DNA of 29,360 bases from an uncultured Beijerinckiaceae bacterium (GTDB lineage Bacteria; Pseudomonadota; Alphaproteobacteria; Rhizobiales; Beijerinckiaceae), in contig CALMGA010000296.1 of assembly GCA_937863205.1 (NCBI GenBank), forward strand, positions 1 to 29,360. The letters run 5' to 3'. This document shows, piece after piece, positions 17,545-24,751 of the stretch (position 1 is the first letter of the stretch; each line of letters starts with the position of its first letter). Under the pieces are notes generated by a model, which was not told the origin of the DNA, did not search any database, and was given only the letters and a program-made list of their open reading frames with translations. The position numbers were made by a program, and so were the translations under genes.

Positions 17545-17921
17545 GGAGGCGCCCTCGCTTCAACCAAGCAGACTGCTACGAACCGATAGCAAAAAGGTCC
17601 GAAGCTATGGGATTTTTCGAGGCTCATGCGCGCAAACGGTCGATCTTACGAGGCAGCCTGAAGGTGCAACGTCACATGGCACACGGCGCACCACAACACA
17701 CTGCTCACCAGCCCGTAACGTGCGCGCAGGCTCGTCAGCCGCGCGGAAAGACAGTCACCGGACGGGGATCACGGGGCGAACTCCGCGCGTCCTGGTGCGC
17801 CGACGACCACCGAGAACCAACGCAAAAACGGTTCCCATGATCAACGGCTTCACCGTTCCTCGTGCCGATTTCACGCGCGCCATCGACATAGAGCCGCCGC
17901 ACCTTCGGCCGATCGCCGTGG
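17545..17921. other. Intergenic stretch without a recognisable gene
   Basis: Open frames on the plus strand are Arg/Pro/Thr-rich and lack family motifs. No RNA gene or clear promoter was recognised. Confidence 0.4.
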
Positions 17922-18044
17922 CTAGATGCGCACCGACGTGCCCTTGCCGACCTCGAAGTAGATCCGCTCCTGCCCACACGACTGCTTGGCGAAATTGTAG
18001 ATCAAGCTGAGGCCCAGCCCCATGCCCTCGTCCATTGGCTTGTC
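17922..18044 (-). pseudogene. Fragment of a histidine kinase ATPase domain
   Basis: Only about 40 residues remain: KPMDEGMGLGLSLIYNFAKQSCGQERIYFEVGKGTSVRI. They match the G2 box and last strand of alphaproteobacterial hybrid sensor kinases (…KPMDEGTGLGLSMIYGFAKQSGGQ…YLPR). The frame ends at a TAG where the family has the Tyr of the YLPR motif. Upstream sequence is unrelated, so the kinase core is gone. It lies just beyond the 3' edge of integrase copy 1. Confidence 0.7.
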
Positions 18045-18193
18045 TTGATCACCGTCAAGCATCGAAGGTGTCGCTGAAAGGTCGATCAGCGAGTGTCTGC
18101 TTCCTGACCCAGCACCAAGCATCAGGAGCGCCCGGTATGGGCGCTGAGACGCTGGTGCAGCTCCGAGCCGCTGTGGCCGGAACTGCCTGATGT

Positions 18194-18826
18194 TCAGAGT
18201 TCCGTGCGCTCGGCGAGGGTAAGGGCGTCCTCGACGTCAACGCCGAGGTAGCGGACCGTGCTCTCAATCTTGGTGTGGCCGAGCAGGATCTGCACCGCGC
18301 GCAGGTTGCCGGTTTGCTTGTAGATGATCGACGCCTTCGTCCGACGCAGCGAGTGCGTGCCATAGTCCTCGCAGCACAGGTCAATGCCGGTCACCCACTC
18401 ATCGACGAGGCGGGCATACTGCCGCGTGCTGATGGGGCGGGCATGGTCGATGCGGCTCGGGAAAACGTAGTCGGTGACAGATCCGCCGCGCCGGTCAAGC
18501 CACGCCAGCAGGCTGCCCCGCGCAGGATCGAGCAGCTCGGACTGCACCGGCTTGCCGGTCTTCTGCTGAACCACGGTGGCGCGGGTGCGGACGCGCCCGC
18601 CCAGCACCACGTCGCCGATCTTCATCTTGACCACATCGCAGCCGCGCAGCTTGCTGTCGATCGCGAGGTCGAACATGGCGCGGTCGCGCAGCCGGCACTG
18701 GTGGTCGAGCCAAAACCGGATGGCCCAGACCTGCTGCGGCTTCAGCGGGCGTTTGGTGCCGAGCTTGCGGCCGGCGTTCCAGGCTGGGCGACCTTTGCCG
18801 GCAGGATCGAACTCTGAATGTCCCAT
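18194..18826 (-). CDS. Short tyrosine recombinase (integrase), copy 1
   Basis: 210-aa catalytic-domain-type tyrosine recombinase from ATG 18826, with GGAGAA 7 nt upstream. It has the first Arg in DSKLRGCDVVKM, a beta-hairpin Lys region QQKTGKPVQSELL, HSLRRTKASIIYKQ (HxxR) and LLGHTKIESTVRYLGVD (His, nucleophile Tyr). The full N-terminal core-binding domain of XerC/D enzymes is missing; about 25 residues (GHSEFDPAGKGRPAWNAGRK) and a short helix replace it. Against copy 2 it differs at a few residues (for instance W for R in DEWVTG and C for R in LCCEDY). All catalytic residues are present. Confidence 0.88.
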   Translation of the reverse strand: MGHSEFDPAGKGRPAWNAGRKLGTKRPLKPQQVWAIRFWLDHQCRLRDRAMFDLAIDSKLRGCDVVKMKIGDVVLGGRVRTRATVVQQKTGKPVQSELLDPARGSLLAWLDRRGGSVTDYVFPSRIDHARPISTRQYARLVDEWVTGIDLCCEDYGTHSLRRTKASIIYKQTGNLRAVQILLGHTKIESTVRYLGVDVEDALTLAERTEL

Positions 18827-18833
18827 GGTTCTC

Positions 18834-18865
18834 TTCTCCAATGGCCGAGATGGCCGAGCGGAGAA
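18834..18865 (-). promoter_or_regulatory. Hairpin pairing the ribosome site of integrase copy 1
   Basis: On the minus strand TTCTCC pairs with GGAGAA, the Shine-Dalgarno 7 nt before ATG 18826. The loop holds a perfect 9-bp tandem repeat (ATGGCCGAG twice at 18841-18858 on the plus strand). The same arrangement occurs in copy 2. Confidence 0.5.
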
Positions 18866-19023
18866 GCAGGACGGGACCACCTCACGTGGCCGAGATCTGA
18901 CTGACCGCATTGGAGTGCATCAAAGGCGGAAGCAGATATCGACTGATCGGTGACTCTCGATCCATTAACGCCAATGCAGCAGCCTGACGGAGATGACGTG
19001 AGCGGACATCCAGGCGGAACGGC

Positions 19024-19491
19024 TCAGGCGATGTTGATCAATGCTTTGATCCGGCTCGCCAAGGTCTCCATCGCGAAAGGCTTCGTCAGCACGTGCATGC
19101 CGGGATCGAGATGGCCGTGGTTCAGCACGTCGTTCTCGGCGTAGCCGGTGATGAACAGCACCTTCAGCTCCGGACGCGCCACCCGCGCCGCGATCGCCAC
19201 CTGTCGACCGCTCATGCCGCCGGGCAAGCCGACGTCGGTCACCAGCAGGTCGACGCGGACGGCGGATTGCAGCACTTTGAGACCGGCAGGACCATCCGCC
19301 GCCTCGATCGCCGCGATCGCCGCGTAGCCCAGATCTTTCAGCACCTCGGTGACCAGCATGCGGACGGTCGGCTCGTCGTCGATCACCAGCACCGTCTCGC
19401 CCGCCTTCGCGCGAGGCGCGTCGGTCAACTCCGGCGGCACGTCGGCCTCTTCGATCTGGCCGACGTGCCGAGGCAAGTACAGGTACACCAT
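19024..19491 (-). pseudogene. Receiver domain, C-terminal remnant of a hybrid histidine kinase
   Basis: 155 aa. It opens with MVYLYLPRHVG, the end of a kinase ATPase domain, then a linker and a receiver domain: ETVLVIDDEPTVRMLV (acidic pocket), LLVTDVGLPGGMSG (phospho-acceptor Asp), VLFITGYAE and TKPFAMETLASRI (Lys). Upstream the frame reads SEISEGA after a TAA that sits where kinases have the Tyr of IYSE, so a nonsense change or truncation separates it from any kinase part. A 9-bp tandem duplication (19306-19323) inserts three residues, giving AAIAAIEAAD. It might still be translated as a stand-alone receiver from 19491. Confidence 0.7.
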
Positions 19492-19558
19492 CGCGCCCTC
19501 GCTGATCTCCGATTAGATCAGCGCGCGCGACACATCGATCTCGTGAGGAAAGCCGGCA

Positions 19559-19861
19559 TCACTGCCCTGCCCTGACGCTCGCGTCATAGACGGTGCGACA
19601 ACCTTCACTGAGTTCTGCACGGCGCTGACCTAGGCACGCGCGGATGAGCGTTCTATCGGGAATAGAAGATAGGCAGAGGCGGAAGGCATCGCCCAAACAA
19701 GCGGCGCGCTGCTGCGCTTCAGATGGTGCCGATGGGGCTGCCGCCGCGATCGAAACAAGACTTGCCGTAAGTACACAACTCTGCAAAGCTAGCTGCAATG
19801 ATCTAATATCTTCAATTCCCCTTGTACAAAGAAGGATAACAGGAAAAGATGGCGTTTGCAA
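19559..19861 (-). CDS. Small secreted cysteine-rich protein
   Basis: 100 aa as drawn. A hydrophobic leader (LALQSCVLTASLVSIAAAAPSAP) suggests export; the true start may lie further in than 19861. The mature part, ACLGDAFRLCLSSIPDRTLIRACLGQRRAELSEGC, has the spacing C-8-C-12-C-11-C of the Cys_rich_FGFR-type repeat seen in many small alphaproteobacterial secreted proteins. Function is unknown. It lies upstream of the receiver fragment on the same strand, inside the integrase-flanked segment. Confidence 0.6.
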   Translation of the reverse strand: MQTPSFPVILLCTRGIEDIRSLQLALQSCVLTASLVSIAAAAPSAPSEAQQRAACLGDAFRLCLSSIPDRTLIRACLGQRRAELSEGCRTVYDASVRAGQ

Positions 19862-20016
19862 ATGAAGCTTCCTGCATTGTTTTTAGAAGCTGCTGATACG
19901 GCTTTGCGAGACATCAAGTTATAGGACGATCTCGTCTTTCACCGGGGTTGATTGCCGGTTTGCCCGAGCAGCACGGATGAGGAAATGGAATCCCCCACCC
20001 GTGCCTCACTTCCCTT

Positions 20017-20694
20017 TCATCCGACGATGAAGGGACCCGCAGCCGCAAGCACCTCGAATTTCGTCTTCGGCGAGTCAAAGGGACCGTCAAAGCCGAGAAG
20101 TCCCTGAATGCGGCGCACCTCGGCGGCGTGTCGCGCCTCCACCGAGTGGATGCGCAGCGCCGTGGTCAGCAGCGGCGTGCCCAGCAAGTTCGGCGCTTGC
20201 CCCTTGTAGGCCGCGACGCCGAGATCCTCGAAGGTGCTCGACACCGCCGCGAAGGTAGCGAAGTTCGAGAACACGTCGGGATGCGCACCGCGCCCGGTGA
20301 AGTCGAAGCGCGGGCTCGCGATGGCGGCCGGACCGAGGGCACTTCTCAACAGGCGGACGTGCGCTACCTCATGCTTGGCCAACTGGGCGAAGATCGGTCG
20401 GTAGCGGCCCGGGATCAGGCCGGGCGTCGACAGGCCGGTGCGGTAGTACTCCGCTTCGAGGTATTCAAGCGTCAACGCGAAGTTGAGGATCTCGGCGGCG
20501 GCCGCCGGCACGCCCTGGCCGAGCGCTTCCGTGGTGGCGACGGCGAGGATGGCCGGGATCGTCGCGGCGGCGCCGAGCTTGGCGGCGGCCTCGGCGATCA
20601 CGCCGCGTCGGGACAGGCGCCGGGCGATCTCGGGATCGAGCGAGCCGAGCAGCGTCTCGTTTCCCGGCAGGTCGGGAGAGTGGGAGATGTCCAT
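20017..20694 (-). CDS. Ferritin-like domain protein (Ferritin_2 type), second gene of pair
   Basis: 225 aa. After an N-terminal region with RRLSRRGVIAEAAAKLGAAA (possible export or membrane-anchoring helix), a four-helix ferritin-like bundle carries likely metal ligands in LEYLEAEYYRTGL, AKHEVAHVRLLR, STFEDLGVAAYKG and IHSVEARHAAEVRRI. This family (desiccation-related/Ferritin_2) is common in alphaproteobacteria and is thought to be stress related, with no firm enzymatic role. The start at 20694 follows GGAGGGAT, 12 nt after the stop of the paired gene, so the two are co-transcribed. The paralogue is similar only at the motif level. Confidence 0.88.
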   Translation of the reverse strand: MDISHSPDLPGNETLLGSLDPEIARRLSRRGVIAEAAAKLGAAATIPAILAVATTEALGQGVPAAAAEILNFALTLEYLEAEYYRTGLSTPGLIPGRYRPIFAQLAKHEVAHVRLLRSALGPAAIASPRFDFTGRGAHPDVFSNFATFAAVSSTFEDLGVAAYKGQAPNLLGTPLLTTALRIHSVEARHAAEVRRIQGLLGFDGPFDSPKTKFEVLAAAGPFIVG

Positions 20695-20706
20695 GGTGAT
20701 CCCTCC

Positions 20707-21393
20707 TTAAGCGAGCTGGGTTGCGCTGAGCGGCGTCGCGATGGCGGGTGCCGCGAGGGGAAGCACCTGCGACGGCAGCCGGGCGGGTTCGAGGCCCATG
20801 CGGTTGATCAGGTCGTCCCCGGCGAAATAGCTGCTGTTGGGCCGCAGCATGTCGCGGATCAGGGCGGCGTGACGCGCTTCCACCGAGACGATGGAACCGG
20901 CGATGGACAGGAACAGGGCGACCTGCAGGAGCTGGCCGGCGCCGTTGTAGGCGGAGACGCCGAGGTCCTCGAAGGTGCGCGCTGTGTTGAGCACGCTGGC
21001 GCGGCTGGCGAAGTTGACGCGTGAGAAGTTCGGCGTGAGGTCGGGGATCGCCAACACCGTCAGGGCGGTCCTGAGCGTGTTGCGATGGGTGATCTCGTGA
21101 TCGCGGATGCCGGTGAGCACCTGCGCTTCGTAAGCGCTCATCCCGGCGTAGGGCGTCGCGAGGACCTGGGTGTAAAAAGCCGCTTCGAGCTGTTCCAGCG
21201 CGTAGGCGTAGTTCAGGACGCCGAAATCACCGGAACCGACATCGACGGCGGCAGCCTGGGCGAATGCCTTCGGCAGTTGCAAGCCATCGACGTCGACGCC
21301 GAACGCTGCCGCGGCGGCTCCGGCGGCGGCAGCGTACCTCATGAACGACCGACGGTTTCCCCGTTGTCGCGATACAGACGTTTCACCTTGCAT
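20707..21393 (-). CDS. Ferritin-like domain protein (Ferritin_2 type), first gene of pair
   Basis: 228 aa from ATG 21393 (AGGG 5 nt upstream; an in-frame ATG at 21411 overlaps the ribosome-site purines and is less likely). The leader RGNRRSFMRYAAAAGAAAAAFG is a twin-arginine type signal, so the protein is probably exported folded, as a metal-loaded protein would be. The ferritin-like helices carry ALEQLEAAFYTQVL, IRDHEITHRNTLR, ARTFEDLGVSAYNG and IVSVEARHAALIRDML. The pattern of Glu/His positions matches the downstream partner. It is probably a di-metal or stress protein; the reaction is unknown. Confidence 0.88.
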   Translation of the reverse strand: MQGETSVSRQRGNRRSFMRYAAAAGAAAAAFGVDVDGLQLPKAFAQAAAVDVGSGDFGVLNYAYALEQLEAAFYTQVLATPYAGMSAYEAQVLTGIRDHEITHRNTLRTALTVLAIPDLTPNFSRVNFASRASVLNTARTFEDLGVSAYNGAGQLLQVALFLSIAGSIVSVEARHAALIRDMLRPNSSYFAGDDLINRMGLEPARLPSQVLPLAAPAIATPLSATQLA

Positions 21394-21806
21394 AACCCTG
21401 CCTCCCTCCACCTTCCGGTCGAACTAGGAACACGAGAGGTCGGCAAGGCAATGTTGAAAAAGGCTGCAACCACGAATAAATTACGAAAGGCTTAACACCA
21501 TTCCTAAAGTGCTGAAAATGAGGACCTTTGTAGCGCGATAAAAAGATCACAGGCTCGGATCTTCTGTTTCGGTCGTCGCAGAAGGCCTACGGACTTGTTG
21601 GCCTATTCTCCGGCTTCGAACACAAATGTTAAATTCCTACCGGGAACGCCGGCGGTTGCGGTTTTTGCTCTGAACCGTTTGGCCAGATCAGCTCAGCTCA
21701 CGTCGAGGGACACCGTTCACCACGTCGCGAAGGCGATCGCACTACGTGGCATCATCATCATCTCTGCCGACCCACGCCGCGAGAACGTCGGCGATTGGGC
21801 GCGGTC
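21394..21806. other. Upstream region of the ferritin-like operon
   Basis: AT-richer than its surroundings near 21,470-21,560. It should hold the minus-strand promoter of the ferritin-like pair. I could not fit a convincing housekeeping or EcfG-type (GGAAC...CGTT) promoter. Confidence 0.4.
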
Positions 21807-21885
21807 ATGCGGCTCCAGAACGACCGAGATGGGCGCAGAACCGCGGGCGCAGCTCCGAGCCACCGCGGCCGGAGCTGCCTCTTGC

Positions 21886-22518
21886 TCAGAGTTCCGTGCG
21901 CTCGGCGAGGGTAAGGGCGTCTTCCACATCAACGCCGAGGTAGCGCACCGTGCTCTCGATCTTGGTGTGCCCGAGCAGGATCTGCACCGCCCGCAGATTG
22001 CCCGTCTGTTTGTAGATGATCGACGCCTTGGTCCGCCGCAGGGAGTGCGTGCCGTAGTCCTCGCAGCGCAGGTCGATGCCGGTCACCCGCTCGTCGACGA
22101 GGCGGGCGTACTGCCGCGTGCTGATGGGGCGGGCATGGTCGATGCGGCTCGGGAAAACGTAGTCGGTGACAGATCCGCCGCGCCGGTCAAGCCACGCCAG
22201 CAGGCTGCCCCGCGCAGGATCGAGCAGCTCGGACTGCACCGGCTTGCCGGTCTTCTGCTGAACCACGGTGGCGCGGGTGCGGACGCGCCCGCCCAGCACC
22301 ACGTCGCCGATCTTCATCTTGACCACATCGCAGCCGCGCAGCTTGCTGTCGATGGCGAGATCGAACATCGCGCGGTCGCGCAGGCGGCCCTTGTGGTCAA
22401 GCCAGAACCGGATGGCCCAGACCTGCTGCGGCTTCAACGGTCGCTTGGTGCCGAGCTTGCGGCCGGCGTTCCACGCCGGGCGGCCTTTGCTGGCCGGGTC
22501 GAACTCTGAATGCCCCAT
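21886..22518 (-). CDS. Short tyrosine recombinase (integrase), copy 2
   Basis: 210-aa paralogue of the protein at 18,194-18,826, with the same catalytic set: SKLRGCDVV (Arg), HSLRRTKASII (HxxR), LLGHTKIESTVRYLG (His and Tyr). ATG 22518 follows GGAGAA with 7 nt spacing. At the two sites where copy 1 has Cys or Trp (LCCEDY, DEWVTG), this copy has Arg (LRCEDY, DERVTG), more likely the ancestral state. Both copies read toward lower coordinates, on either side of the ferritin-like operon. Confidence 0.88.
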   Translation of the reverse strand: MGHSEFDPASKGRPAWNAGRKLGTKRPLKPQQVWAIRFWLDHKGRLRDRAMFDLAIDSKLRGCDVVKMKIGDVVLGGRVRTRATVVQQKTGKPVQSELLDPARGSLLAWLDRRGGSVTDYVFPSRIDHARPISTRQYARLVDERVTGIDLRCEDYGTHSLRRTKASIIYKQTGNLRAVQILLGHTKIESTVRYLGVDVEDALTLAERTEL

Positions 22519-22525
22519 GGTGCTG

Positions 22526-22557
22526 TTCTCCACTGGCCGTGATGGCCGAATGGAGAA
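22526..22557 (-). promoter_or_regulatory. Hairpin pairing the ribosome site of integrase copy 2
   Basis: Perfect 7-bp arms, TTCTCCA (22526-22532) and TGGAGAA (22551-22557), with an 18-nt loop containing two GGCC-centred repeats. The minus-strand GGAGAA used as ribosome site lies in the ATG-proximal arm. Confidence 0.55.
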
Positions 22558-22754
22558 GCGAGGCAGGATCCGCCCACAGTGGCCGGAAGGAGAATGGCTG
22601 GTCTGGAGAGGGTCACGGCGGTGAGCGGACGTTGCCCGATCAGCAGCTCTCAAACCTACTCCGTCATAGCAGCCGAACTTTGCTGAACATGAAAGCAGTT
22701 ATTCGTTACACTGCCCCACCGACTGGAGCGCTGGTCCAAGGCGCATAACGGTCA

Positions 22755-22782
22755 AAGGGAGGGGCCTCGCCGCCCCTCCCTT
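22755..22782 (-). terminator. Terminator of the Met-rich peptide gene
   Basis: Perfect 11-bp stem AAGGGAGGGGC / GCCCCTCCCTT with a 6-nt loop, starting 5 bp past the stop codon. Only a short T run (TTT) follows on the minus strand. Confidence 0.65.
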
Positions 22783-22786
22783 CGCT

Positions 22787-22984
22787 TCACATCGAGCGAT
22801 GCGTCATCATCATCCGGCGCTTACGCATCATCATCATATGGCGCTTTTTCTCCATCATCATCATGCGTTCGCGTTTCATCATCATATGATCGCCCATCAT
22901 GGGGTCGGCATTGGCGACGCTCACCGGCAAAGCTGAGATCGCCAGGGCCAATAAAATCGATGTTGCCGCCAGCTTCCTGACCAT
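22787..22984 (-). CDS. Secreted methionine-rich basic peptide
   Basis: 65 aa. A clear Sec-type signal, MVRKLAATSILLALAISALP ending near VANA, is followed by a mature part of about 39 residues. Some 17 of these are Met, in runs of two to four (DPMMGDHMMMKRER, MMMMEKKRHMMMM), separated by Lys/Arg and a few His, with no Cys. Met clusters with His are known Cu(I)/Ag(I)-binding features in periplasmic copper proteins, so metal binding is a reasonable guess, not a demonstrated role. AGGAG lies 7 nt before the ATG, and a strong hairpin follows the stop, so the gene looks real and monocistronic. Confidence 0.75.
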   Translation of the reverse strand: MVRKLAATSILLALAISALPVSVANADPMMGDHMMMKRERMMMMEKKRHMMMMRKRRMMMTHRSM

Positions 22985-23224
22985 TTTATTCTCCTAGGAT
23001 GCAGCGCGCACCCGATCGATATACCGAAACGTGGCTAGAAAAGTTTTCAGATTAGAAGAAATATATCAATCGGTCGAGGAACGCACGGTCACAAGATAAG
23101 AAGTTTATCACCGTCGCCACATGGAAATGGAAGAGTCACTCTCGGCCTGACCAAGTCTTACAGGCGACCGTCGACGCTGTCTGCGAGCAGTCCTAAGTTC
23201 AGGCTTGGGTGGATGACGAGGACT

Positions 23225-23455
23225 GGCTGGAGAAGGAACCCGCTCCGCGGGAGATCGCTGCAGCTAAACTGAAATAGAGGATGACTCCGCACAGGCGGAT
23301 TTAGCAACGTCCGTTGCAACCAGAGCGTTGCAGCTCCTTCACTCAAGGAGCAATCCGATGAGCAGTATACTTCCCGCCGTTGCAATCGGCCCGCTGCGCC
23401 AGCGCCTGATCGAAGAGATGATCCTACGCCGGTTCTTGCCGAGGACCATTGCGCC
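23225..23455 (+). pseudogene. 5' relic of a second IS91-type element
   Basis: Aligns with about 4,330-4,560 of the larger element: the small hairpin CCCGC-3-GCGGG, the CCGCAC-GGCGGAT block, the ribosome-site hairpin at 23,333-23,351, then an ATG (23358) and MSSILPAVAIGPLRQRLIEEMILRRF in the intact frame. Similarity stops at about 23,455 after some 30 codons, next to the catalase-like gene end at 23,465. It preserves the unshifted integrase start that the other copy has lost. Confidence 0.8.
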
Positions 23456-23464
23456 TATGGCACT

Positions 23465-24568
23465 CTACGGCAGGTTGATCGCCTCATGTGGCTCCGTGAT
23501 GGTGTGGCCATTCCGCTCGGCGCGGAAGCGCTTGCCCATCTCGTAGGCTTGCTTGCGCGAGCGCATGATGCCGCCGAGGGGCCGGTGCGCGGCGAGTCCG
23601 TGCCAGGGACTGAACATCAGACCGTCGTCGACCGCGCTCGAACGGGCCTCGCTCCAGGCCGCTTGCGGCTTCACCCTGATCCGAGCCACGGTCTGGTACT
23701 GACTCTCGCTCTCGGGCCAGACCGTAGCGGCGTCCTCGACCGGCATATCGTCGAGGCCGGTGCAGAGCTGCGCCCTGACCTCCCAGAGCCCCCCATTCGC
23801 ACGGAAGAACTCGACAACTGCCTCCCGTATGGCGTTCGGGCCTCCGTTCTCCGCCAGGGGCATGTCGGTCAGAGTCGTCAGTTCGGGCGAGACCGGCGCC
23901 ACGCACAACTTGGCGACGTAGTCGCCGAAGCGCATGGGCACCTGAGTGTAGAAGGTTTCTCCGAGGATATGGGTCTCGGGCTGGCCGCCCATCGTCGCGA
24001 CGGTGGCGCTGGGCCCACCGGTGGTCGAGACGATGATCTCCTGCACGCCCCGCATTGCGCCCGAGACGACCTTCTTCAAGCCATGTGCCTTGTCGGTCGT
24101 CGCCGCGAGGATCTTCAGGGTGGCAAGGAAGGCCTTCGGCGTGGGCGCGCCAAAGGCGGGTCCGTTGACCAGCACGAAGTCCTGGGTGACGTCGCCTTCG
24201 GAGCCTTCCAGGCGCTCGCCTTCGACGCCGATGATCTTCACTGCAAGACCGCGGGGCGTTGAGACGCTGTCGTCGAGGATGTCGCCTGGGAGGGTCGAGA
24301 GGCGCATGATGACGGGATAGGTCGCCGGTTTGGAAAACAGGCCCTGTGCCAGCATGGGCGGAAGCCCTGAGGCCACCTCGATCTCGCCCTCAAGGAACCC
24401 GTGGCTCTTGGCGTGGACGCTGCGGATCGCGTGGCCGCCATTCGCCAGGGTCTTCTCGCTGACCGAGCGCATCGTCTCCATCAGGCCCTGCGCCGTCTCA
24501 GCCTCATCGTCGGCGACAGTTTCGACGTCGGGGCTGTAGCGAAGGTAGAAGGCACTTGTGTCAACCAT
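23465..24568 (-). CDS. Catalase-family haem protein (catalase-like)
   Basis: 367 aa from ATG 24568 (GAGGAA 6 nt upstream). It belongs to the catalase-related branch with a short chain and no large N- or C-terminal domains: the distal-His segment IRSVHAKSHGFLEGEIEV (His near residue 52), YPVIMRLSTLPGD, RGLAVKIIGVEGE, TQDFVLVNGPAFGAP and FYTQVPMRFGDYVAKL. Canonical catalases are 480 aa or more; these short relatives may act as peroxidases or on organic hydroperoxides. No signal peptide is seen. It lies downstream of an AraC-family regulator on the same strand, which may control it. Confidence 0.85.
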   Translation of the reverse strand: MVDTSAFYLRYSPDVETVADDEAETAQGLMETMRSVSEKTLANGGHAIRSVHAKSHGFLEGEIEVASGLPPMLAQGLFSKPATYPVIMRLSTLPGDILDDSVSTPRGLAVKIIGVEGERLEGSEGDVTQDFVLVNGPAFGAPTPKAFLATLKILAATTDKAHGLKKVVSGAMRGVQEIIVSTTGGPSATVATMGGQPETHILGETFYTQVPMRFGDYVAKLCVAPVSPELTTLTDMPLAENGGPNAIREAVVEFFRANGGLWEVRAQLCTGLDDMPVEDAATVWPESESQYQTVARIRVKPQAAWSEARSSAVDDGLMFSPWHGLAAHRPLGGIMRSRKQAYEMGKRFRAERNGHTITEPHEAINLP

Positions 24569-24751
24569 GATTGTTCCTCGGGACGGGAGCGATGGCACGA
24601 CCGAGGACCGGTCGCCGTTTGTCCACGCCCACTGAACGTCGCCAAGACCACCCGACGTCGACGGTTCCCGAAGGCTGGCCCGGTCGAACGCTCGCGGACG
24701 TGATCCGAACGATGGAGCACTGAGGCGGAGCCACTTGGCGTCGTGACGGGA

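Larger units (their letters stand above)
18115..18890 (-). repeat. Direct repeat unit, integrase copy 1
   Basis: Matches 21,807-22,582 in the same orientation at a constant offset of 3,692 bp. Similarity covers the integrase gene, about 80 bp past its stop and about 60 bp before its start, then fades. Confidence 0.85.
21807..22582 (-). repeat. Direct repeat unit, integrase copy 2
   Basis: Same orientation and content as 18,115-18,890. Inside it, 22,109-22,353 is identical to 18,417-18,661 over 245 bp, while the rest of the coding region differs by roughly 10%. Confidence 0.85.

Noticed and set aside
21394..21720. EcfG-type stress promoter for the ferritin-like pair
   Set aside because: GGAAC and CGTT elements occur nearby but on the wrong strand or with spacing near 28 bp, so the consensus is not met.
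22790..22895. CATCAT runs as a microsatellite or His-tag-like coding repeat on the plus strand
   Set aside because: They are the complement of Met codons in a minus-strand gene with a signal peptide, ribosome site and terminator.
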